64,000 nucleotides of DNA from Paenibacillus oryzae (lineage in GTDB: Bacteria > Bacillota > Bacilli > Paenibacillales > Paenibacillaceae), in NCBI RefSeq assembly GCF_001675045.1, contig NZ_LYPA01000080.1, positions 310,001 through 374,000 of the forward strand. Reading direction: 5' to 3'. The stretch's first letter is position 1, and every line of letters starts with the position of its first letter. Below the pieces are notes generated by a model. The model did no database searches and was not told the DNA's origin. It was given only the letters and a program-made list of their open reading frames with translations. Below are positions 1 to 7,200 of this stretch, piece by piece. The position numbers and the translations under genes are program-made.

Positions 1-311
1 TTGCCCGGTATGCCCAGGCTTTGACAGGAATACGCTACCCCTTGAGCGTGGTTCCCTGCGCTGGCGCATACGACTCCCTTTAAGGTTTCCTGTGATGATA
101 ACGAGCGCATCATATGATAGGCTCCCCTTATTTTAAACGAGCGGACGATTTGCAGGTCTTCTCTTTTTAGCCACACCTGACAATTATAACGTTCCGATAG
201 CACCCGGTTATATTGAAGAGGCGTACGGACGATAACATCCTTCAAATGCATATGCGCCTGCACGATTTCCTCCAGGCTGATGCGGTGCTCTAAATTTGGC
301 TGCGAGCTCAT
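1..311 (-). CDS. ilvA: Threonine ammonia-lyase (threonine dehydratase), N-terminal part, cut by window edge
   Basis: The minus strand reads open from an ATG at 311 to the window edge, giving 103 residues of the N-terminus. It contains the PLP-lysine motif SFKIRGAY (Lys about residue 60), the preceding KREDLQ stretch, and the SAGNHAQG loop that binds substrate and PLP phosphate. These are hallmarks of fold-type II threonine dehydratases, which deaminate threonine to 2-oxobutanoate in isoleucine synthesis. An AAGGAAGG ribosome binding site lies just before the ATG. The C-terminal regulatory part is outside the window, so biosynthetic and catabolic types cannot be separated by domain. The early sequence (HRISLEEI, then VRTPLQYN) fits the biosynthetic form. 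Confidence 0.9.
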   Translation of the reverse strand, partial: MSSQPNLEHRISLEEIVQAHMHLKDVIVRTPLQYNRVLSERYNCQVWLKREDLQIVRSFKIRGAYHMMRSLSSQETLKGVVCASAGNHAQGVAYSCQSLGIPG

Positions 312-446
312 AGGTAAACCTTCCTTCTGAAATAGACTGTTCCTTTTGAATCAAGTCCAAGATTGATTTATTATACCATTAACGATACTAGATTGGGCAT
401 GCACGCAGCCATATATGTATCCGGTTCAAGAAAGCGGGGGAGACGG

Positions 447-995
447 ATGAAGAAATTTATGCGAAGGCTTTTGATTTTTCTAGTTGTAGCGGCGGTGTTG
501 ATCGGCGGGGGGCTTTGGTGGTTCAGTTCCTATATCGCGCCGGATCAGGAGCGGGATTTGGCCTATGGCAGGATTGACGTCAGGGAAAAAGCGCTGGAGA
601 TGATCAGGGCCATGAAGCCCGAGCTGCTTTTGTCGGAGCAAGATATCAACAATTTGATCAAAATGAATATGGACCCCGTTTACTCTGACGCTGTCACGGT
701 GAACGGAGGAGATTTTTCACTGGAGGGCAGCCGTCTATTGGCGGATTTGAATATTACTTATTATGACCGGTTTCCAGCCGGGGTACAGGCTGTTTATGAT
801 ATGAAATGGGATGGATCAACGATTAAGCTGGAGCCTGTTTCGCTTCGTTTAAAAGATATTTCGCTGCCCGTCAGCATGCTGGAGGAAATCACGGTTCCCC
901 TTGATTTGCCGGTAGGCGATTTATTCACAGTAAAAGATGTACAATTCGCAACCGGACAAATTAAAATTTTGTTCAACATGCAGCTTCCATTTTAA
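447..995 (+). CDS. Membrane-anchored extracytoplasmic protein, YpmS/DUF2140-like
   Basis: A 182-residue protein with a short basic N-terminus (KKFMRR), one transmembrane helix (about residues 8-30) and a soluble domain that should lie outside the membrane. The body has a conserved-looking LLSEQDINNLIK segment followed by alternating strands, which resembles the YpmS/DUF2140 family of Bacillus. I infer this from pattern only. The start at 447 was chosen over an upstream in-frame ATG at 363 because it follows a GGGGGAGA ribosome binding site and is immediately followed by the signal anchor. It is divergent from ilvA. Function is unknown. Confidence 0.6.
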   Translation: MKKFMRRLLIFLVVAAVLIGGGLWWFSSYIAPDQERDLAYGRIDVREKALEMIRAMKPELLLSEQDINNLIKMNMDPVYSDAVTVNGGDFSLEGSRLLADLNITYYDRFPAGVQAVYDMKWDGSTIKLEPVSLRLKDISLPVSMLEEITVPLDLPVGDLFTVKDVQFATGQIKILFNMQLPF

Positions 996-1033
996 AGATA
1001 TGGGCGGGGTATCCCGAGACAGGCCGCGCAGTT

Positions 1034-1061
1034 AGTCAGGCAGTCAGTCAGGCAGTCAGGC
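1034..1061. repeat. Short tandem repeat, AGTCAGGC unit
   Basis: Three copies of the octamer AGTCAGGC (1034-1041, 1046-1053, 1054-1061), with an extra AGTC between the first two. It lies in the non-coding stretch 996-1170, in which I see no gene. Comparable 8-22 bp tandem repeats occur in other intergenic regions of this window. Confidence 0.75.
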
Positions 1062-1170
1062 CCAGCATAAACGGAATTCTGCTTATTGTTCAAAACTTAT
1101 GGCGGCAGTCTTCCCGTCTTAGCTCAACTTTAGAGAAGCTAAAGCTGCACTTGAGGGATGTTTAACGCAA

Positions 1171-1214
1171 AAAAACAACTTCTATCTGGTTTTTCCTGGA
1201 TAGAAGTTGTTTTT
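1171..1214. terminator. Bidirectional intrinsic terminator
   Basis: A perfect 16-bp inverted repeat (arms 1171-1186 and 1199-1214, 12-nt loop) is flanked by an A-run on one side and a T-run on the other. It can therefore end transcription from both directions. It lies just after the stop of the minus-strand DUF4183-type gene and also downstream of the plus-strand gene ending at 995. Confidence 0.9.
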
Positions 1215-1231
1215 GAATGACTCAGGCCTTC

Positions 1232-1516
1232 TTAAGATACGACAAACTGAACGACAAGCGGTGTGCCGTCATTCAGTACATCGCCACCGGGGATGGTAAT
1301 CGCAGTCGTTGTAACGCTGGATGTATCCGCAGTTTGCAACAAGCCGTTAATATAAAGATTGTAGTAATTGTACGAGCCCGGAAATGCTGTGGCGGCAGTA
1401 CCTTCGTCGTCAGTAAACGCAGTGGCAGCAATAGCGAATGTTGCTCCTGTTCCTGTTCCTGCGCCAAAGGTGGATGCGAATCTTAGACTGTTTTGATATG
1501 GGGTTACGATTGGCAT
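1232..1516 (-). CDS. Stand-alone DUF4183-type protein
   Basis: A 94-residue protein consisting of one small domain with the motif YNLYINGLLQ followed by a beta-rich tail ending in LVVQFVV. The pattern fits DUF4183, a family often found with spore-surface collagen-like proteins. The C-terminus of the neighbouring 765-residue collagen-like protein carries a related domain (NNLYINGLMQ), so this gene looks like a free-standing version of that tip domain. The ATG at 1516 has a perfect GGAGGTGAG ribosome binding site. A CATATACTA element (minus strand, 1550-1542) suggests late sporulation expression. It lies 93 nt downstream of the collagen-like gene. Function is unknown; a spore-coat or exosporium part is the best guess. 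Confidence 0.75.
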   Translation of the reverse strand: MPIVTPYQNSLRFASTFGAGTGTGATFAIAATAFTDDEGTAATAFPGSYNYYNLYINGLLQTADTSSVTTTAITIPGGDVLNDGTPLVVQFVVS

Positions 1517-1541
1517 GGTTTCTCACCTCCCTACCTAAAAA

Positions 1542-1550
1542 TAGTATATG
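1542..1550 (-). promoter_or_regulatory. Sigma-K-like -10 element (CATATACTA)
   Basis: Minus-strand CATATACTA matches the sigma-K -10 pattern CATA-N3-TA exactly and lies 26 nt before the start of the DUF4183-type gene. No good AC-type -35 is seen at the usual distance. The call relies on the same element recurring upstream of four neighbouring genes. Confidence 0.45.
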
Positions 1551-1609
1551 TGGTAGATTCGGAAGCGCTAGGGCGAAGGAACGGGGAGGTAAAACCATTT
1601 TCATCCATG

Positions 1610-3907
1610 CTACACTTGAATACTAAATTGTACGGTCTCTATAATGATTGGCGTGCCGGCAAATATGATGCCGCTTTGTGCAGGGAAAAACAACATGGTT
1701 GGACTTAGGTTATACGAATTGCCTGGTTGCATAAGCCCATTAATATATAGGTTGTTAAAGCTGTTTGTGTCTAGTCCGGAAAATTGGGTAATGTTATTTC
1801 CATTATCATCGGTGAAATCCCCCGCAGGAACTGTAACTGAAGAGGACAAGTCCAGATCTGAGGGCGGAAAATAAAAATAGCGATTTGCAGTAGGAATAAT
1901 TTGAATCGCCGATACATCACCTGTCGGTCCAGTTGGACCGGTAGCGCCATTCGTGCCGATTGCACCTGTTGGCCCAGTAGGTCCGGTAGCGCCGTCAGCG
2001 CCCGTTGGTCCTGTTGATCCGGTAGCACCGTCCGCGCCGGTCGCTCCTGTTGGTCCGGTAGCGCCATCCGCGCCCGTTGGCCCTGTTGATCCGGTAGCGC
2101 CATCCGCGCCCGTCGGCCCTGTTGATCCGGTAGCGCCATCTACGCCAGTTGCTCCCGTCGGACCAGTAGAGCCGTCCGCGCCCGTTGGCCCTATTGATCC
2201 GGTAGCGCCATCCGCGCCCGATGGTCCTGTTGATCCGGTAGCGCCATCCGCGCCGGTCGCTCCCGTTGGTCCGGTAGCGCCATCCGCGCCTGTTGTTCCT
2301 GTTGGTCCAGTAGCGCCGTCAGCGCCGGTTGCTCCCGTTGGTCCGGTAGCGCCGTCCGCGCCCGTTGGCCCTGTTGTTCCAGTAGCGCCATCCGTGCCAG
2401 TTGCTCCCGCCGGTCCAGTAGAGCCGTCCGCACCCGTTGGCCCTGTCGGTCCAGTAGCGCCATCCGCGCCAGTCGGTCCCGTTGGCCCAGTAGAGCCGTC
2501 AGCGCCAGTCGGTCCCGTTGACCCGGTAGCGCCGGTCGCTCCAGTTGCTCCCGTCGGTCCAGTAGAGCCGTCCGCACCCGTTGGTCCTGTTGATCCGGTA
2601 GCGCCATCCGCGCCCGTTGGCCCAGTCGGTCCAGTAGCGCCATCCGCGCCAGTTGCTCCTGTTGTTCCGGTAGCGCCATCAGCGCCGGTCGCTCCAGTTG
2701 GTCCAGTAGCGCCATCAGCGCCGGTCGCTCCAGTTGCCCCCGTCGGTCCAGTAGAGCCGTCCGCACCGGTTGCTCCCGTCGGTCCGGTAGCGCCATCCGC
2801 GCCAGTTGCTCCCGTCGGCCCAGTAGAGCCGTCCGCGCCAGTCGCTCCTGTCGGTCCAGTAGAGCCGTCAGAGCCCGTTGGCCCCGTCGGTCCGGTAGCG
2901 CCATCCGCGCCAGTCGCTCCTGTTGGTCCAGAAGAGCCATCCGCGCCCGTTGGCCCTGTTGATCCGGTAGCGCCATCCGCGCCCGTTGGCCCAGTCGGTC
3001 CAGTAGCGCCATCCGCGCCAGTTGCTCCTGTTGTTCCGGTAGCGCCATCCGCGCCGGTCGCTCCAGTTGGTCCCGTTGTTCCGGTAGCGCCATCCGCGCC
3101 GATCGCTCCTGTTGGTCCAGTAGCGCCATCCGCGCCGGTCGCTCCAGTTGCTCCCGTCGGTCCAGTAGAGCCGTCCGCACCGGTTGCTCCCGTCGGTCCG
3201 GTAGCGCCATCCGCGCCAGTTGCTCCCGTCGGCCCAGTAGAGCCGTCCGCGCCAGTCGCTCCTGTCGGTCCAGTAGAGCCGTCAGAGCCCGTTGGCCCCG
3301 TCGGTCCGGTAGCGCCATCCGCGCCAGTCGCTCCTGTTGGTCCAGAAGAGCCATCCGCGCCCGTTGGCCCTGTTGATCCGGTAGCGCCATCCGCGCCCGT
3401 TGGCCCTGTTGTTCCAGTAGCGCCATCCGCGCCGGTCGCTCCCGTCGGTCCAGTAGAGCCGTCCGCACCCGTTGGCCCTGTCGGTCCAGTAGCGCCATCC
3501 GCGCCAGTCGGTCCCGTTGGCCCAGTAGAGCCGTCAGCGCCAGTCGGTCCCGTTGACCCTGCTCCCGTCGGTCCAGTAGAGCCGTCCGCACCCGTTGGTC
3601 CTGTTGATCCGGTAGCGCCATCCGCGCCCGTTGGCCCAGTCGGTCCAGTAGCGCCATCCGCGCCAGTTGCTCCTGTTGTTCCGGTAGCGCCATCCGCGCC
3701 GGTCGCTCCCGTTGGTCCAGTAGAGCCGTCCGCACCAGTCGGCCCCGTCGGTCCGGTTTTGCCTCTTTTACCGCGCTTTCCTTTCTTACCCTTTATTCCT
3801 TGGGGACCTGGAGGCCCTGTTGGTCCTATTATGCAGTGATCAAGATACTGCTTCTTTTCGCACAAAAGATCTTTTTTTCTGGATCTCATTATTTTGCGGT
3901 ATTTCAT
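1610..3907 (-). CDS. Collagen-like protein with C-terminal DUF4183-type domain
   Basis: A 765-residue protein in three parts: a basic N-terminus (residues 1-27, with His24-Cys25), about 635 residues of Gly-X-Y triplets (28 to about 663), and a C-terminal globular domain of about 100 residues with NNLYINGLMQ (DUF4183-type). Triplets begin with a Lys/Arg-rich block (GKKGKRGKRG) and continue as a 12-residue unit of the form GAD-GAT-GPT-GPT. This is the layout of BclA-type exosporium filaments: the tail forms the trimer tip and threonines are likely glycosylation sites. The triplet register is broken once near residue 115 (GPTGAGSTG). The start codon overlaps the stop of a 19-codon upstream frame (ATGA), suggesting translational coupling. 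There is no Sec signal or LPXTG anchor, which fits assembly on a spore rather than export. Confidence 0.85.
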   Translation of the reverse strand: MKYRKIMRSRKKDLLCEKKQYLDHCIIGPTGPPGPQGIKGKKGKRGKRGKTGPTGPTGADGSTGPTGATGADGATGTTGATGADGATGPTGPTGADGATGSTGPTGADGSTGPTGAGSTGPTGADGSTGPTGPTGADGATGPTGPTGADGSTGPTGATGADGATGTTGPTGADGATGSTGPTGADGSSGPTGATGADGATGPTGPTGSDGSTGPTGATGADGSTGPTGATGADGATGPTGATGADGSTGPTGATGATGADGATGPTGAIGADGATGTTGPTGATGADGATGTTGATGADGATGPTGPTGADGATGSTGPTGADGSSGPTGATGADGATGPTGPTGSDGSTGPTGATGADGSTGPTGATGADGATGPTGATGADGSTGPTGATGATGADGATGPTGATGADGATGTTGATGADGATGPTGPTGADGATGSTGPTGADGSTGPTGATGATGATGSTGPTGADGSTGPTGPTGADGATGPTGPTGADGSTGPAGATGTDGATGTTGPTGADGATGPTGATGADGATGPTGTTGADGATGPTGATGADGATGSTGPSGADGATGSIGPTGADGSTGPTGATGVDGATGSTGPTGADGATGSTGPTGADGATGPTGATGADGATGSTGPTGADGATGPTGPTGAIGTNGATGPTGPTGDVSAIQIIPTANRYFYFPPSDLDLSSSVTVPAGDFTDDNGNNITQFSGLDTNSFNNLYINGLMQPGNSYNLSPTMLFFPAQSGIIFAGTPIIIETVQFSIQV
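1918..3826 (-). repeat. Collagen Gly-X-Y coding repeat, 36-bp period
   Basis: DNA repeat of about 36 bp (four triplets) encoding GAD-GAT-GPT-GPT variants. A block of about 400 bp is duplicated at an offset of 414 bp: the marker GTCAGAGCCCG occurs at 2867 and again at 3281 with matching surroundings. The repeats have no stop codons in several frames, which produces long artefactual reading frames on both strands. Confidence 0.9.
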
Positions 3908-3963
3908 GCCTCTGCAATCCTAGATGGATAAGAGATTGTTTGCAGATAATAATGATTGCTCAT
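3904..3963 (-). CDS. 19-codon upstream reading frame coupled to the 765-aa collagen-like gene
   Basis: A minus-strand ATG at 3963 follows an AGAAAGGAG ribosome binding site (10-nt spacing). It opens a 19-residue frame (MSNHYYLQTISYPSRIAEA) whose TGA overlaps the collagen ATG as ATGA. The collagen start itself has a poorer site (AGAGG, 2 nt away). An equally placed 19-codon frame precedes the 1643-residue paralogue, sharing Q8, I10, S11, S14 and a basic residue at 15. I infer a leader cistron that feeds ribosomes to the collagen start; a functional peptide is possible but unproven. Confidence 0.6.
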   Translation of the reverse strand: MSNHYYLQTISYPSRIAEA

Positions 3964-4008
3964 CAGGATCAAGCTCCTTTCTATTAAAATGTACCAACTG
4001 TGATGTAA

Positions 4009-4017
4009 CAGTATATG
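4009..4017 (-). promoter_or_regulatory. Sporulation-type -10 element (CATATACTG)
   Basis: Minus-strand CATATACTG lies 46 nt before the 19-codon leader start. It is close to the sigma-K/sigma-E -10 patterns and sits in a block conserved with the paralogous gene (CATACACTG there). No convincing -35 is visible. Confidence 0.4.
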
Positions 4018-4032
4018 TATGACAAATGGAGA

Positions 4033-4044
4033 CAGCTATGGCTG
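4033..4044 (-). promoter_or_regulatory. Conserved upstream dyad box CAGCCATAGCTG
   Basis: A 12-bp element with CAGC/GCTG dyad symmetry, identical at 9329-9340 upstream of the paralogous collagen-like gene. It lies 70 and 69 nt before the respective leader starts, near the expected -35 region. It may be an operator for a sporulation regulator; this is inferred from conservation only. Confidence 0.4.
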
Positions 4045-4272
4045 GTCTTGAATATGGTCTATTGCCTTTGCCAACAGTAGAATTGAAACCGCGAGGTGTA
4101 GTCATATCATTCTGTATTTCATTTTCGATTCTGAAAAGTTGACTTCAACAAGAGTTAAAAACCCATGCTTCAAGCAGTTACCACACAAGATCGTGTCAAG
4201 GAAGCTACATGATCTATACTTGTGTGCTGTTGGGCAAGGGTTTTATTATTCTTTTTATAAGGTTGAGGGTTG

Positions 4273-7200
4273 TTAGCTGCTAATTTGATGAATCGACCAA
4301 ATGATGCCTTCATTTTCGGTACCGCCAATTTCCAGACCAATAGTAAGACCGTCCGCCACATAAAATAATCCAATTTGGTCATTCAAGCTGAGTGTAGCAT
4401 CCCCTGCAAGCGTAACCGTCCCGCTGCCCAAAATAGTTCTTAAAGTCAACAAAGTGATATTGACGTTTAAGATAGGGAAGTTGCCAGTAATAATATCTGT
4501 TGTTGTCGGCGATGTACGTCTGACTCGGAAGGAAGGAAATATACCTGCCCCAATGCCGATTGTAATTGTTGCTGTGGTTGTATAGTTAATCGTTGCTTTA
4601 ATGGAATATCGTCCTGTAGCGGGAATGGTAAAAGTTCCAGTAGTCTCATTAAAATTAGCATTACTGAAATAAGGACTTGCTGTAGACCAGTTAGTTAGTT
4701 GCGCACTGGAAGATAAACTCACATTGGTTATTCTGCCTGAAAAACCGTTTGTAGCAAAGTTGGGTCCCGTCGCGCCTGTTGCTCCAGTAGTACCAGTCAG
4801 CCCGGTCGGTCCAGTAGCACCGACAGAGCCCGTTGGTCCAGTCGGTCCAGTAGCGCCATTCGCGCCAGTCGGCCCTGTGGATCCGGTAGTGCCATTTGCG
4901 CCAGCTGCTCCTGTTGATCCAGTAGCGCCGCCCGCACCGGTTGGCCCTGTGGATCCGGTAGTGCCAGTTGCTCCCGTTGATCCAGTAGCGCCGCCCGCAC
5001 CGGTTGGCCCTGATGGTCCGGTAGTGCCATTTGCGCCAGTTGCTCCTGTTGATCCAGTAGCGCCGACCGCACCGGTTGGCCCTGATGGTCCAGTAGCGCC
5101 AACCGCGCCAGTAGGCCCTGTGGGTCCAGTCGCTCCGTCCGCGCCTGTTGGTCCCGTCGGTCCTGTCACGCCATCTGCACCAGTGTCTCCTGTTGGTCCA
5201 GTAACACCGTCCGCGCCTGTTGAACCTGTCGGTCCAGTAGCGCCATCTGCACCAGTGGCTCCTGTTGGTCCAGTAACACCATCCGCACCAGTTGGCCCTG
5301 TTGGTCCAGTAGCGCCATTCACACCTGTAGCTCCCGTCGGTCCAGTAGCACCGTCCGCGCCTGTTGAACCTGTCGGTCCAGTAGCGCCATCCGCACCTGT
5401 TGCTCCTGTTGGTCCAGTAGCGCCATCTACGCCAGTTGGCCCTGTTGGTCCAGTAGAGCCGTCCGCGCCTGTTGAACCTGTCGGTCCAGTAGCGCCATCT
5501 GCACCAGTGGCTCCTGTTGGTCCAGTAGCGCCATCTACACCAGTTGGTCCCGTTGGACCGGGAGCGCCGTCCGCGCCCGTTGGCCCTGTTGATCCAGTAG
5601 CGCCATCCGCGCCAGTCGGCCCAGTTGACCCTGTTGGTCCGGTAGCGCCATCTACGCCCGTTGGCCCTGTTGGTCCAGTAGCGCCGTCCGCGCCTGTTGA
5701 ACCTGTTGGTCCAGTAGCGCCATCTGCACCAGTGGCTCCTGTTGGTCCGGTAATGCCTTCCGCGCCCGTTGGCCCCGTCGGACCAGTAGCCCCGTCAGCA
5801 CCCGCTGGCCCCGTGGGACCAGTAGCGCCGTCTGCGCCAGTCGGCCCCGTCGGACCGGTAACACCGTCAGCACCAGTCGGCCCCGTCGGTCCGGTAACGC
5901 CGTCTGCGCCAGTCGCCCCCGTCGGACCAGTAGAGCCGTCCGCGCCTGTTGAACCTGTCGATCCGGTAGTGCCATCCGCACCTGTAGCCCCTGTTGGTCC
6001 GGTAACGCCATCCGCGCCTGTTGAACCAGACGGCCCCGTTGCGCCATCAGTACCTGTTGCTCCTGTTGATCCAGTAGCGCCGTCCGCGCCTGTTGGCCCG
6101 GACGGTCCAGTAACTCCATCCGCTCCAGTGTCTCCTGTTGGTCCAGTAACACCGTTCGCGCCAGTCGGCCCCGTCGGTCCGGTAGCGCCGTCCGCACCAG
6201 TGTCTCCAGTTGGTCCAGTAACACCGTCCGCGCCTGTTGAACCTGTTGGTCCCGTCGCACCATCTGCACCAGTAACTCCTGTTGGTCCAGTAATACCGTC
6301 CACGCCTGTTGAACCAGTCGGTCCAGTAGCGCCATTTGCACCAGTGGCTCCTGTTGGTCCGGTAATGCCGTCTGCGCCCGTTGGCCCGGTTGATCCAGTA
6401 GCGCCATCCACACCAGTGGCTCCTGTTGGTCCAGTAATACCGTCCGCGCCAGTTGAACCTGTCGATCCGGTAGTGCCATCCGCACCTGTAGCCCCTGTTG
6501 GTCCGGTAACGCCATTCGCGCCTGTTGAACCAGACGGCCCCGTTGCGCCATCGGTACCTGTTGCTCCTGTTGATCCAGTAGCGCCGTCCGCGCCTGTTGA
6601 ACCTGTCGGTCCAGTAGCGCCATCTGCACCAGTGGCTCCTGTTGGTCCAATAGAGCCGTCTGTGCCAGTTGCTCCCGCCGGTCCAGTAGCGCCGTCCGCG
6701 CCTGTTGAACCTGTCGGTCCAGTAGCGCCATCCGCGCCAGTCGCTCCTGTTGGTCCAGTAGCGCCATCCGCGCCGGTCGCTCCAGTTGATCCGGTAGCGC
6801 CCTCTATGCCAGTTGCTCCCGTCGGCCCAGTAGCGCCGTCAGCGCCAGTCGGTCCCGTTGGCCCAGTAGAGCCGTCAGCGCCAGTCGGTCCCGTTGACCC
6901 GGTAGCGCCGTCCGTGCCAGTTGCTCCCGTTGGTCCAATAGAGCCGTCCGCACCGGTTGCTCCAGTCGGTCCGGTAGCGCCATCCGCGCCAGTTGCTCCC
7001 GTCAGTCCGGTAGCGCCATCTACGCCAGTTGCTCCCGCTGGACCAGTAGAGCCGTCCGCACCGGTTGCCCCCGTCGGTCCGGTAGCGCCATCTACGCCAG
7101 TTGCTCCCGTCGGCCCAGTAGAGCCGTCTGTACCAGTCGGTCCCGTTGGTCCTGTTGATCCGGTAGCGCCATCTACGCCAGTTGCTCCCGTCGGTCCAGT

